From Parasponia andersonii (taxonomy: Eukaryota > Streptophyta > Magnoliopsida > Rosales > Cannabaceae): 64,000 bases of DNA. The position numbers and the translations under genes are program-made. Of the stretch, positions 1 through 10,864 are shown in pieces (the first letter of the stretch is position 1; each line of letters opens with the position of its first letter). The stretch is taken from positions 134,381 through 198,380 of the forward strand of contig JXTB01000086.1 of the NCBI GenBank assembly GCA_002914805.1. Reading direction: 5' to 3'. Under the pieces are notes generated by a model. It did no database searches. It was given only the letters and a program-made list of their open reading frames with translations, and was not told the origin of the DNA.

Positions 1-823
1 CTATCCTGATACCTGACCCTGAGGCATTTGTGGATTCGTCAGTGTAGAGTGTCCAGGTTGAAGGGGGGCGGAGTTGAGATATCTGATGTGGGTCATGCTG
101 CTCGCCGAAGGATTCGATTTCCACCAGAAAATCTGCCATGACCTGTCCTTTCTTCGCCGCTCTAGGCCGATACTCGATATCGTATATTCCTAGCTCGATG
201 GCCTATTTGGTCAGTCGTCCCGACAAGTCTGACTTGGCCAAAATTTGACAGATAGGGAAATCTGTATACACGGTGACCGAATGTGCCTCAAAGTACTGCC
301 GGAGTTTCTTTTTAGCGTTGACCAGTGCAAGGACCAGCTTTTCTGCCATACTATATCACGTCTCGGCATCCAGAAGCATGCGGTTTATATAAAACACCAG
401 TTTTCGTTTGCCGTCTTCCTCGATGAACAGTACGGCACTGATCGCTACTTCGGACACCGCTAAATAGGCGTACAGGTGCTCCCCCTCAGCCGGGGAAGCC
501 AGGATAGGTGGGTGACTCAGATACAGCTTGAGATCTGTCAGTGCCCTGTCCTGTTCCTCCCCTCAGATGACAGTAGAGCTTTTCTTCAAGCATTGGAAGA
601 AAGGCTTGCATTGGTCGGACATCTTGGAGACGAATCAGCTGAGAGCGGCTATCTTCCCGGCTAGGCGTTGGACCTCCCGAATGGTCGAGGGTCTCTGCAC
701 ATTCGCGATCGAGGTCAGCTAGGTCGGGTTTGCCTCAATACCTCTCCTACTCACGATATGCCCTAGGAATTGCATAGAGGATACCCCAAACGCACATTTC
801 TTAGGATTCAGACGCATCTGATG
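1..823 (-). pseudogene. TAT retrotransposon pol: end of RT, RNase H, start of second RNase H
   Basis: Translating the minus strand past the stop at 824 gives the RT thumb region (FLGHIVSRRGIEANP, LAGKIAALS), then a retroviral-type RNase H region (YLAVSEVAISAVLFIEEDG, LALVNAKKKLRQYF, TDFPICQILAKSDLSGRLTK, KGQVMADFLVEIESF). After a linker comes WTLYTDESTNASGSG, which resembles the first strand of the extra RNase H of TAT elements. Stops interrupt the frame after the RT, within LAGKIAALS, before GEEQDRALTDL, after LLDAET and after SGRLTK. Each is a one-step C-to-T or G-to-A change from Gln, Arg or Trp. The domain is cut by the window edge. No product is expected. Confidence 0.8.
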
Positions 824-2323
824 TTACCTCAGAATCTGAAAATATTCGTCTAGGTGCCTCAGATGGTCTGAATCTTCCCTATTCTTTACGACCATATCGT
901 CGATGTAGACCTCCATTGTCTTCCCTAGAAGCCTGGTGAACATTTTATTTATGAACCTTTGGTAGGTTGCCCCCGCGTTCTTCAGGCCAAATGGCATATG
1001 CTTGTAGCAGTACAGACCATGCTCCGTGATAAAAGCTGTGTGGATTTGGTCTTCCGCATACAGGGGGATCTGGTTGTACCTGGAGTAAGCATCTAGAAAG
1101 CTCATTCTGTTGAATCCCGCCGTCGCATCTACTATTTGGACGATTCTTGGCAGGGGGAAGCTATCCTTTGGGCAGGCCTTGTTCAGGTTGGTGAAGTCGA
1201 TGCAAATACGGTCGTCGCCGATTTTCTTTTTCACCACAACCGGGTTGGAGACCCAACGCGGGTATACACATTCCCTGATCAAACCACTCTCCAGTAGCTT
1301 CTCTTCCTCTTTGTTGGTCGCCCTATTTTTCTTTGGCGTGAATCTTCGGGGTTTCTGCCTGACTGAAGGGAAATTGGGATCTATGTTCAACCGATAGCAG
1401 GAGTGTGTGGGGTCTATCCTGGACATGTCGCCATAGGACCACGCGAAGATGTCCTCGTTCCGCTTCAGGAATCCTAACATCTCGTTCTTTTGCTCCTCGG
1501 GTAATAAGGCCCCAATTAGAATCATCTTCACCGGTACTGCCTCTTTCAAAGGGACCGCTACCAGCTCCTCAATCGTGGATTCTGGACCGTTAGACTCCTC
1601 TTCGATTCGCTTCAAGTACGCTGGCAGGCGATCCTTTAATTGATATTCGTCCCCGATTACGGTGCTTGCACCCGCGTCGGCTCCCCTCAGGGTGGCTGAA
1701 AAGCATTTCTTTGCGGAGGCCTGGTCTCCCCTAATGTCTATCGTGTAGAAACCATCCTTTGATAGACATCTTAAGACCTGGTGGTGGGTGGAAGTGACCT
1801 CATGCATGGTGTGGATCCATCCCCTTCCCATAATGACATTGAAGGAGGACTGGCAGTCAATGACGACGAAATCCACGTCCAAGCATCTCTCAGCAGCGCA
1901 GACATTCAGGGTCACAACACCCAAAGGGCAGACCCTCGTGCTATCGAAAGTGAATAGTGGCTGACAGATCGGCCTGAGTGCGCTTCGATCCAGACCCATA
2001 TTCTCGAATATGCTGAGGAACAGGATATCGACGCAGCTTCCACCGTCGACCAAGACCCTTCTGACCAATACGGAGCCGATCTGCAACTTAATCACCAAGG
2101 GGTCATTGTGAGACTGGCGCGCCGAAGTCAAATCTTGCTGGGTGAAAACGATGAGGGCGGCAGAAGTGCGGCTTTGCCCCGACATCAAATGGTTGACAGA
2201 ATGGCCCATCCCCCTCAGGCGCTTCACTCTGCCTTCAACTCTTTTGAGGCACTTTTCCTTCTCCTCTTGATCTTGGGTCGGCTCTGGCCTGCCCACGATG
2301 GTCGGCACTATCCTCAGGGTCTG
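577..2323. repeat. First copy of a 1747-bp perfect direct repeat
   Basis: Positions 577-2323 recur at 2325-4071 with a constant offset of 1748 and no difference in the parts compared; matching ORFs also sit exactly 1748 apart. The two copies are separated by one N. This is what remains when two contigs share an overlap that was not merged. Confidence 0.9.
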
Positions 2324-2359
2324 NAGCTTTTCTTCAAGCATTGGAAGAAAGGCTTGCAT
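824..2359 (-). pseudogene. Duplicate copy of protease-RT region, probably an assembly artefact
   Basis: An open frame of 511 codons carrying the same protease and reverse transcriptase as 2572-4191. It ends at the same stop after EYFQILR. From QTLRIVP onward it appears identical to the other copy. The first dozen residues are spurious: they read across the ambiguous base at 2324 into sequence that belongs to the RNase H side of the element. The copy therefore has no gag or protease leader of its own. It should not be counted as an independent gene unless long reads confirm a real tandem duplication. Confidence 0.8.
2324..2324. other. Single ambiguous base at a probable unmerged contig junction
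   Basis: The only N noticed in the window lies exactly between the two copies of the 1747-bp repeat. Left of it the sequence ends ...CTCAGGGTCTG, which continues naturally at 4072. Right of it the sequence begins AGCTTTTCTTC, which follows naturally from 576. The simplest reading is that the true sequence runs 1-2323 and then 4072 onward. Confidence 0.85.
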
Positions 2360-4071
2360 TGGTCGGACATCTTGGAGACGAATCAGCTGAGAGCGGCTAT
2401 CTTCCCGGCTAGGCGTTGGACCTCCCGAATGGTCGAGGGTCTCTGCACATTCGCGATCGAGGTCAGCTAGGTCGGGTTTGCCTCAATACCTCTCCTACTC
2501 ACGATATGCCCTAGGAATTGCATAGAGGATACCCCAAACGCACATTTCTTAGGATTCAGACGCATCTGATGTTACCTCAGAATCTGAAAATATTCGTCTA
2601 GGTGCCTCAGATGGTCTGAATCTTCCCTATTCTTTACGACCATATCGTCGATGTAGACCTCCATTGTCTTCCCTAGAAGCCTGGTGAACATTTTATTTAT
2701 GAACCTTTGGTAGGTTGCCCCCGCGTTCTTCAGGCCAAATGGCATATGCTTGTAGCAGTACAGACCATGCTCCGTGATAAAAGCTGTGTGGATTTGGTCT
2801 TCCGCATACAGGGGGATCTGGTTGTACCTGGAGTAAGCATCTAGAAAGCTCATTCTGTTGAATCCCGCCGTCGCATCTACTATTTGGACGATTCTTGGCA
2901 GGGGGAAGCTATCCTTTGGGCAGGCCTTGTTCAGGTTGGTGAAGTCGATGCAAATACGGTCGTCGCCGATTTTCTTTTTCACCACAACCGGGTTGGAGAC
3001 CCAACGCGGGTATACACATTCCCTGATCAAACCACTCTCCAGTAGCTTCTCTTCCTCTTTGTTGGTCGCCCTATTTTTCTTTGGCGTGAATCTTCGGGGT
3101 TTCTGCCTGACTGAAGGGAAATTGGGATCTATGTTCAACCGATAGCAGGAGTGTGTGGGGTCTATCCTGGACATGTCGCCATAGGACCACGCGAAGATGT
3201 CCTCGTTCCGCTTCAGGAATCCTAACATCTCGTTCTTTTGCTCCTCGGGTAATAAGGCCCCAATTAGAATCATCTTCACCGGTACTGCCTCTTTCAAAGG
3301 GACCGCTACCAGCTCCTCAATCGTGGATTCTGGACCGTTAGACTCCTCTTCGATTCGCTTCAAGTACGCTGGCAGGCGATCCTTTAATTGATATTCGTCC
3401 CCGATTACGGTGCTTGCACCCGCGTCGGCTCCCCTCAGGGTGGCTGAAAAGCATTTCTTTGCGGAGGCCTGGTCTCCCCTAATGTCTATCGTGTAGAAAC
3501 CATCCTTTGATAGACATCTTAAGACCTGGTGGTGGGTGGAAGTGACCTCATGCATGGTGTGGATCCATCCCCTTCCCATAATGACATTGAAGGAGGACTG
3601 GCAGTCAATGACGACGAAATCCACGTCCAAGCATCTCTCAGCAGCGCAGACATTCAGGGTCACAACACCCAAAGGGCAGACCCTCGTGCTATCGAAAGTG
3701 AATAGTGGCTGACAGATCGGCCTGAGTGCGCTTCGATCCAGACCCATATTCTCGAATATGCTGAGGAACAGGATATCGACGCAGCTTCCACCGTCGACCA
3801 AGACCCTTCTGACCAATACGGAGCCGATCTGCAACTTAATCACCAAGGGGTCATTGTGAGACTGGCGCGCCGAAGTCAAATCTTGCTGGGTGAAAACGAT
3901 GAGGGCGGCAGAAGTGCGGCTTTGCCCCGACATCAAATGGTTGACAGAATGGCCCATCCCCCTCAGGCGCTTCACTCTGCCTTCAACTCTTTTGAGGCAC
4001 TTTTCCTTCTCCTCTTGATCTTGGGTCGGCTCTGGCCTGCCCACGATGGTCGGCACTATCCTCAGGGTCTG
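2325..4071. repeat. Second copy of the 1747-bp perfect direct repeat
   Basis: Same sequence as 577-2323. Its right end joins smoothly to the gag-protease linker at 4072-4200, so this copy has the correct upstream (gag) context, while the left copy has the correct downstream (RNase H) context. Confidence 0.9.
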
Positions 4072-4191
4072 CTCTCCTGACTCGAAGGCTTGGGTCTGCT
4101 TCCTTTTCTCAGGCCTGGTGACGTCTTCCAGTGGCTGGGTTCCGCCAGTTTTCACATACTGTTTTAACCTGCCGGCATGGATCACCATCAT
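2572..4191 (-). pseudogene. TAT retrotransposon protease-reverse transcriptase frame
   Basis: Open frame of 539 codons. Residues about 115-250 are a retropepsin-like domain with RVLVDGGSCVDIL; the usual D-T/S-G is D-G-G here (residues 133-136), a variant known in this group. Residues about 340-539 are a Ty3/gypsy reverse transcriptase: RQKPRRFTPKKN, SNPVVVKKKIGDDRICIDFTNLNKACPKD, SFLDAYSRYNQI, FGLKNAGATYQR and the catalytic box VYIDDMVVK with YIDD at 513-516. The first methionine is internal: upstream sequence continues the frame toward gag, broken by a stop near 4250. Downstream a TAA follows EYFQILR in the thumb. The catalytic motifs survive but the polyprotein is cut, so it is scored as a pseudogene. 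Confidence 0.88.
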
Positions 4192-4199
4192 GACCTGTG

Positions 4200-5594
4200 C
4201 GTATAGGTTGCAGCAGTGGACGGTGTCGTGCCCGAAATCTTTGTGGAACTAGCAATACCTGTTCATGTTCTTCATATGCTCAGGGACGCCAGATTTGGGC
4301 GGATCTTTGAAAATGCCCCTATCCTTGTTTTGGAGGTAGATCACGTCGATCGGCGTGTTGAGCTCATACTTCGGCAGAGGATCACGGGACGTCTTCCTCC
4401 TCTTGCCACCTTCCTCACTATCTCAGATGGGGGCTTCCTGCTTCGGAGCCGGCGCTTGGCCCCGTGAGGGCCTCTTCGCCCCTTGCAGGGCTGGGGTATG
4501 CACTGGCGTCGTTGTTATCGCGGCGGAGGTCTTGGGTGCCTTCTAGTGGCTTTCCAGCATCCTGAATACCCCTTCTAACTTCGCTAGACATTCGCCATAT
4601 CGTACGGAAGATTCAGAAGGAGGTGGTCTGATAACATTGATCTTGACTGTAGGCTTCTAAAGAATGAGCCTGCGGCTTAGACCGAGTCGGCGTTATGGAC
4701 CAGTGATATTACCTCGAGGAAACGCGAGAGGTACTCTCACGAGGACTCATCTGTGGCTTGCTTTAACCATTCTAGGTCTCGCATGGTTTTTTTGATGTCT
4801 CTGGATAGCTGCATACTGCTTTAGAAAAAGTTTGCAAGAGTCTTCGAACCCGTTTATGGACTTTTCTGGGAGCTATTTAAACTGTAGCTGGGCTGGTCCC
4901 GCCAGGGTCGTAGAGAAGACCTTACAGAACATGGCCTCGTCCCTAGTTTCCAGGGCCATCTTCTGTTAAAAGTGGTATATGTGATCGAGGGGGTCGGTTT
5001 TCCCCTCGAACGGCCTGAAGATCGGGGTCATGAAGTCCCTCGATCTGGGCTCCATCTGGATCTAGTGGGTGAAAGCCGTCCGGTTGATCCCTCGGACAGT
5101 TTTCTCTGCCAAATCATCGGGGGTCTGGCTGTGATGAGCCCCGAGTCTCTTACCCAACTCCGCCATCATCTCTTGCTTCCAGTCGAGAGGCATACCTCCT
5201 GGGCTTCCATGATGTCTTCCGCCCATTGCACCCCTGGTTTGGAGGGGTCCCGACTGGCTTTGACGTGCCCCTTGCATCCGCGATCCGGAGGGTCGGGAGC
5301 TTCTCCTCGCAGTTGACTTCCGAATTCTTGCTCCTCTTCATCAAAATCTTCTCTCCGCTGGGTCCTGTCTTCGCTCGCCAGCAACCCCTCGAGGCGGGCA
5401 TTATCTCTGCATACCTCTGCGACTTCGTCCCTTAAACCTAGGATGGTTTCGTGGGCCATGTCTGCCTTCCAATTTGCTTCCGCAAGGGCCGCAAGCATCT
5501 GATCCAGCTTCTGCTCCAGATCTGGTCGTGCTTCTCGGGAGCTCCCTTTGGCGTCGAGACGTGTGCTCCTGGTTGTCATCCTTAAGGGTGTCAT
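4200..5594 (-). pseudogene. TAT retrotransposon gag, broken
   Basis: A frame of 142 codons opens at 5594 (MTPLRMTTRSTRLDAKGSS...) with a charged, coiled-coil-like stretch (LDQMLAALAEANWKADM). Shifting frame and passing stops, the minus strand then gives a Retrotrans_gag core: SRDFMTPIFRPFEGKTDPLD, HIYHF, FCKVFSTTLAGPAQLQFK, LPEKSINGFED, EYLSRFLEVISLV. Around 4215-4260 lies a knuckle-like FHKDFGHDTVHC, as in TAT gag C-termini. At least five in-frame stops are visible. Exact ends are approximate. Confidence 0.75.
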
Positions 5595-5670
5595 CAGACG
5601 TTGTATGACTTTTTGTTCGGGGAAAGCGCGATCGTGAGTCTCCTACTCTTTTTCTCACGCTCAACCTCTT

Positions 5671-5689
5671 CCCATAGACGGTGCCAAAC
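5671..5689 (-). other. Primer-binding region next to the LTR
   Basis: On the minus strand the LTR ends CCGCTCCAACA and is followed by GTTTGGCACCGTCTATGGG. A TTTGGCRCCGTYTRTGGG-like string at this place is typical of plant TAT-type elements, where it is taken as the tRNA primer site. The assigned tRNA is not determined here. Confidence 0.65.
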
Positions 5690-6640
5690 TGTTGGAGCGG
5701 TTTCTCACCAGCCGTTCACGTGTCTCTGAATCGCTGATGCTGTAGTCTCCAACTGTCCACGTGTCCTCACTATCCCAAAAGTACCCTGAACTCCAGGATG
5801 GGTCGAAGAGGCGGGAGTAGCCACCTGCAAAGACTCTCCTATGCTTAAGTCAGTGGTCTATATTTGATTCAGGATAGCAAGGAATGAGTTCTATATGAGT
5901 ATATGTTTGTTTCTTGCTCATAAGCTTTTATATATACTTCTTTTTTTGTAAGCGTATATGCTCCTCTCGGGATCGCATGGCTCATATATATGTAGTCCTG
6001 AGATTGTGAACCATTCGAGTCTCAATCTCAGGACTGAGTACCTTTTTTCTCCAGAATGTTTCTCAGAGATCACGGGTCGAGATTACTATGATCATCTCTG
6101 TATCGCTGTAACCTGGTTTCCGCCGCCTCCTATGGCTTGAATCTGTTAGAGGTGAGATTTGGTCAAATCACAGTTTTGTCAGGACGGTTTACTCCTCTCC
6201 CCTGCGCACGCCTACCCAGGATTGCATTAAATGTTCTGTCTGAGTCTGGAGTTGTGAGTTCCTTTCTATCGTATTGTGGCGGAAGACTATTGGGACTTCC
6301 GACCCCCCCAGCCATCGAGGTAAGGGTCGAACTGGGCCGAGCTTGTTCAGGGTCAGCGATGGGCCCGGCCCTAATCTCGGACGGCCCAATGGTCGATTGT
6401 GAAATCACGTGTGACCCGCGTGGCCTTTAGTTAATCATTATTGACACTTATCGGACGGTGGGCCCCGTTGATGACCTGTTCTGTCACTTAATCATCCATG
6501 TGGTGTATGATTTGGCAATGAGTCCCACATCTAGTATTACATCCGATCCGAGCTCTGCTTTCAAGGCCTATAAGCATTTCCTCTGCTTTTTACTTGGTGC
6601 GCTTGTGTAACTCCAAGAAGCTCTGCAGTGGAGGTCATAA
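5690..6640 (-). repeat. 5' LTR of the TAT element (far end approximate)
   Basis: The internal border is clear: on + it starts TGTTGGAGCGG at 5690 directly beside the primer site. The region is non-coding, relatively GC-rich and ends in the 6.4-6.65 kb zone where sequence turns AT-rich. CTCTGCA at about 6620-6626 is a candidate terminus (TG...CA on minus). Short open frames inside it do not resemble proteins. Confidence 0.55.
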
Positions 6641-7035
6641 ATGTGTTATTTTTCTAAAATATACCGTATGGAAATATTTGAATTACATGTACCGTATGTT
6701 TCTAATTTTTCTTGAAAAGACCGTGTTTGCTCTATTTTCCTCAATGTTGGGCCAATATGTTTGTATGTGATAAGCTGGTGCTTGTTTTTATGTATCCCTT
6801 GAGGAAGGAGTTTAATAAGGCGATGATATCTCGAGGTTGGTAGCTTTTAATTGCTGACTTTATTACGTTAAGTAAGAGAAAGACCTATAAATAGAAGTGT
6901 CAGCCGCTAAACGAGTGGATTTCGGCTAGAACGGGTAAGCGGCTAAAGGCAGAAATTGGAAAGAAGAGTAGGAAAAGAGGAGACTAATAATTCCATCTCA
7001 TGACCGGTTATATATATATATATATATATATATAT
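6641..7035. other. Gene-free stretch with an isolated TATA-like motif
   Basis: Non-coding. It contains a textbook plant TATA box (CTATAAATAG at about 6884-6893, +) followed by a pair of short inverted motifs (AGCCGCT / AGCGGCT) and a purine-rich run, but no ORF follows. It ends in a (TA)n run at 7012-7034. It may be a leftover LTR or gene promoter. Confidence 0.4.
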
Positions 7036-7254
7036 TGCCAAACAAGTATGCTTTTTTTTTCCAACGTGTTGATATATTTTTTTAAACCGTTGAATCATCA
7101 TTTAACGGTGATCCAACGATTATAATAAAATGTACGATAAATCTGTATCATTAATATTATTTTTTTAATATAAAAAAATATTCAAAAAACTTTTTATTGG
7201 CCAGAATAATATCTATGTTTAAGTGAAAAAAAAATACCTACTAAATTGGTGCCC
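7036..7254 (-). mobile_element. MITE of the TA-microsatellite-associated family, diverged copy
   Basis: The right end CTACTAAATTGGTGCCC matches the terminus GGGCACCAATC-AGTAGG of copies at 38998 and 53925 in opposite orientation. The middle carries the family's hairpin (ACGGTGATCCAACG near CCGTTGAATCATC). (TA)n runs abut both ends (7012-7034 and 7255-7275). No coding capacity. Confidence 0.65.
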
Positions 7255-7322
7255 ATATATATATATATATATATCATTCTTTACTTAATTATATCTTTCT
7301 TATTTTCTAGAATTAAGGTTGA

Positions 7323-8233
7323 GGGTTAATAGTACATTGATCCCCAATCTATTATCATTTTGGTATATTAGTTCTCAATTTTTTTTTTGTAACATTTAAG
7401 TACTAAACGTTTCTTTTTTAGCCACATTGATTTTTTTGGCATATTCCATCTAAGATTTCGTTAAAATTCATTTGAATGAAAGAAATTTTGCCTCATTGAT
7501 ATTGATTTTTCAATTGTTTAACAATTTGATCCTTATTTTTTTGTATTCATATTTTCGATTAACAATATTGCATCTGCCAATCTTTCAAAAAATTAAAATT
7601 ATTTTAATTTTCTGAAAGATTGGCAGATATAATTACATAAAGAAATAAACATTAAATGGAAAACTATAAAAATTTTTATACTTATTTACTACAAATAATT
7701 AATTAACTTTCTAGAATAATCATTCATAATTACGTGAATATTTAATATATATATATATATAATAAATTTTCAGTCAAATTTGACTAGTGTAAAAGTATGT
7801 ATATGAATTTTTTTTAATTTTAAAAATAATAAGATAATTATTTTTTGTTCATAAAGTTACTATAGTTTGACATAAACTAAGGTTTATTAGTATAATTTTT
7901 TTCTTTTGAATTTAGTTTTTAAATGAATTATTTGTTTTATATCCGTCTTTGAATTTTAATTTTCTAAAAGATTGGCAGATACAATATTGTTAATCGGAAA
8001 TATGAATATAAAAATAAAAATTAGGGACCAAATTATTGAACAATTAAAAATCGAGATCAATAGTGTAAAATTTCTCCCATTCAAATAAATTTTAACGAAA
8101 TCTTGGATGAAATATGCCAAAAAGACCAATGGTACCAAAAAAACATATTTAGTACTTAAATACTACAAAAAATAGGTTGAGAACCAATATGCCAAAGTGG
8201 TAATAAGTTGACAACCAATGGTATCATTAACCC
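7323..8233. mobile_element. Mutator-type non-autonomous element with long TIRs and 9-bp target duplication
   Basis: The two ends are inverted copies of each other over roughly 280-300 bp (about 7323-7610 and 7955-8233), starting GGGTTAAT and ending ATTAACCC. Immediately outside are identical 9-mers, TAAGGTTGA at 7314-7322 and 8234-8242. A 9-bp duplication with long TIRs beginning with G is the hallmark of Mutator-like elements (family knowledge). The centre is AT-rich and non-coding, so it is a MULE-derived MITE. The arms have diverged by scattered substitutions, implying an old insertion. Confidence 0.85.
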
Positions 8234-8242
8234 TAAGGTTGA

Positions 8243-9120
8243 TGATGAAACCTTGAAGTTGAGGATAAAACCTTATTCGATAATGCTATTATCTTTATCG
8301 TAGTTTAGTTGTTTTTATGTATGCTTTATTGAATATTATTATTACTTCTCAAAATTATTGAATTGAATTTTCTTTCATCATTAGTATATTAATTTCTTGA
8401 TAGTTAGATAGTTATTTTACTTGATTAATCTTGGCTAAGTTATATAAAATTTATTATAGTTCTTTGGAGTCTTTTATTTTTTTTTTTCACTAAATTGATA
8501 CATAGAATACTTTGGCACATAATACACGAAGCAAAGAAAAACTTAAATAAGATTTATTTATTTTGCTTATTGTTATATCCGTGAATGGCATAGATTGATT
8601 TCGAGATGTCACTCTAATTGAATAATAAATAAATGATAATTCTTTCGCTAAATAGTGGTGGATTCTAAAAACTCATTTATCTTAATCTTTTGAATTCTTT
8701 TTTCCAATGACTCGCTTTAATTTAATTTATTTGTTTGTTTTTCATTATTTTCTGCACAACATTTTTTATTCAATTTGTTTTTTCGACTAAGTTAGGATTA
8801 GAATTTACTTACATTTGATATGGCTTTCTAAACTTTTGTAGTCTATGACCTCATTACTTACACTTACGTACTTCAATAGAATCGTGTGGCTGCGAGTTAT
8901 TAAAATTTACAAAACACTAGCAACCCTCTTTTTATATTTTTACCTCTTTTTATACTCTCGTATCTTACCACTTGACATATGAACTCCACTGAAATATTTT
9001 AGTATTTTAATAATATAAAAAGTTATTATAAAGTATACATATGGTAAGATTTGAAAAGTAGAACAATGAGTGCTATAACACAAAGGGCTTCTTTCATAAT
9101 TCCGGGCCCAAAGTACCCAA
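8243..9120. other. AT-rich intergenic DNA
   Basis: No ORF, repeat array or inverted repeat that I can support. Poly-T runs and AT-rich sequence only. Confidence 0.5.
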
Positions 9121-9425
9121 AATTGATGGACTAATTTGTTAAAAAATCCTAGATTTAGAAAACTATTATTTTTTAAAAAGTATTTTAGAAAAATAATACT
9201 TTTAATGAATATTTAGAAAGTATTATTTTTTCTTCAAAATTGGTATTTTTCAATGATACTTGAGGTTTGTTATTTGAGATAACCAATCAGGTAACTTAAT
9301 TAGTTACTTCAAATATCTCATCAATTAATAAAAAGTGATATTTTTTAATTATTTGTAAAAGTGGTAACTAAAATCCAGGATTTTTCAATTTTTTTGAAAA
9401 ATTACCAACAAAAATCAAATTTCCT
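9121..9425 (+). repeat. Dispersed non-coding repeat, copy 1
   Basis: AT-rich block with markers AGTATTATTTTTTCTTCAA, CAATGATACTTGAGG, GAGATAACCAATCAGGTAAC and CATCAATTAATAAAAAG. The same markers in the same order occur on the opposite strand at about 12285-12705. Termini and class are not resolved; it is probably a decayed DNA transposon. Confidence 0.5.
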
Positions 9426-10860
9426 CTAATACAAATGAAGTGTAAGAGTGGGTTAATAATTAAATGAGTTCCTTCGTGGATTAGGTATTTTAGGGAGGAA
9501 CTTAGGCCAAAGTAGCAGTCTTGAAGGATTGTATGCCATAAGTAGCAGTTTTTGGTAGTTTTCTCTTAAGAAAATTGCTATAAAATTGTAACGTTTTCTA
9601 AGAACTACTATTCATGAGAAAAAGGCCCAGGTATTAGGTGCTTTCCATGATCGAGAGCATTCACACTGTGAAGGGATCTGGATTAGATAGAATCAATTTG
9701 GGCCCAAATGATTTTTTTTTTTTTTTTGAGAAAATGACATAGTGTACGACCGTTTAAAACTCATTTCCAAAAATACGGTGTCCTAGGTTTCACTTCTTAT
9801 ATTATAAGGGGCTTTATAGAAAAATACCAATTTCTCAACTCATGGATCAAACTGCATAAACCCAAATCTGTGTCCAACCTATCCTGAATTCTCTCTCTGA
9901 ACGGCATCATTCTCGCGGTACTTGGGCTTCCCCATGTTCGACCATTTGCCCACATATAAAAAGATAACGATGGTTTGGGGAATTCCAGACACTTGAAGAT
10001 GATTGAGATTCAAAGAGCTTGTTCTCCTCACGCTGCTGTATGAGGGACATTCTCGTCTGAAAACTTTTGCCTTTATAATCCTCGTGAGTATTTGTATTTG
10101 GATTCAAATGTTTGTATTTGTAATTTTTTTTTATATATATATATTAAAAGTTTTGTTGTGTCAAGGGTGAAGTTATGGTATTTAAGGAAATGCATGTGAA
10201 GGACCCATTTTCATGAATTCTTTACGTTCTCATTTTCTTAGGAATTTAAGTTCTTTTCTCTCTGATGTGTGAAATATAGTTCCAAATTACTTCCACAGCC
10301 TTGTGTGCTAATTATTGATATTGCATAGCTTCAAGATAATTTATTGGCTCTTCTTGGAGCTTAAAAAAGAACTAAAAACAATTAAGATTCATATCTATAT
10401 CAGCAATTAATGAAAAATGGTGCAACTGCGGCGTAGCCCCTTAAAAGGACGTGGTTGGGAGGTTGTCATACTTACTATAATTAGAGGGATGCTTTCTACT
10501 TTTAATACTTAATTACCTTGGGACATTGATCTTGGCAGATAAAAGTGTTTTGGGATTTTTTTTTTTTTTTTTTTTGGAATACTAATGATTTGAGCACCGT
10601 AAGTTCTGAGTACGAAATTTAATACCATTTATAGAAGTGACTTGGCTATTTCCGTGGCTTCATTTATCCCTTTTTTCTGGTTTTCAATAGACATAGTCAT
10701 ATTTCCTTATTTTATGTCTTTCTATAAATGATGGAAACTAAACGATGGAAACTAAACAGCTTTCTATAAAAAATGATGTATTGTTTCAGGTTAATACTTG
10801 GTATGTTGCTGCATAATTAAAGGTTAATAGAAACTACGCTTATTTTGTATCTAATTAGAA
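9426..10860. other. Intergenic DNA without a recognised gene
   Basis: Contains poly-T runs (about 9713-9727 and 10556-10575) and a minus-strand open frame of 66 codons at 9907-10107 with no recognised domain. I see nothing else to annotate. Confidence 0.45.
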
Positions 10861-10864
10861 ACTA

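Larger units (their letters stand above)
1..6640 (-). mobile_element. Ty3/gypsy LTR retrotransposon, TAT type, 5' part, decayed
   Basis: Read on the minus strand the order is LTR, primer-binding region, gag, aspartic protease, reverse transcriptase, RNase H, then the start of a second RNase H domain at the left edge. Integrase and the 3' LTR must lie beyond position 1. Two successive RNase H domains and a protease with DGGS in place of DTGS point to the TAT group of plant Ty3/gypsy elements (family knowledge). Several in-frame stops make it non-autonomous. About 1.75 kb is counted twice because of the junction at 2324, so the real element is shorter than it appears. The right border of the LTR is uncertain (about 6.4-6.65 kb), since the partner LTR is outside the window. 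Confidence 0.88.

Noticed and set aside
1110-1643. Plus-strand open frames within the pol region (and their twins at 2858-3391)
   Set aside because: They are antisense shadows of the conserved protease-RT frame on the minus strand.
9907-10107. 66-codon minus-strand ORF, slightly GC-richer than its surroundings
   Set aside because: No domain or family recognised and no supporting splice or promoter context; left as unassigned.
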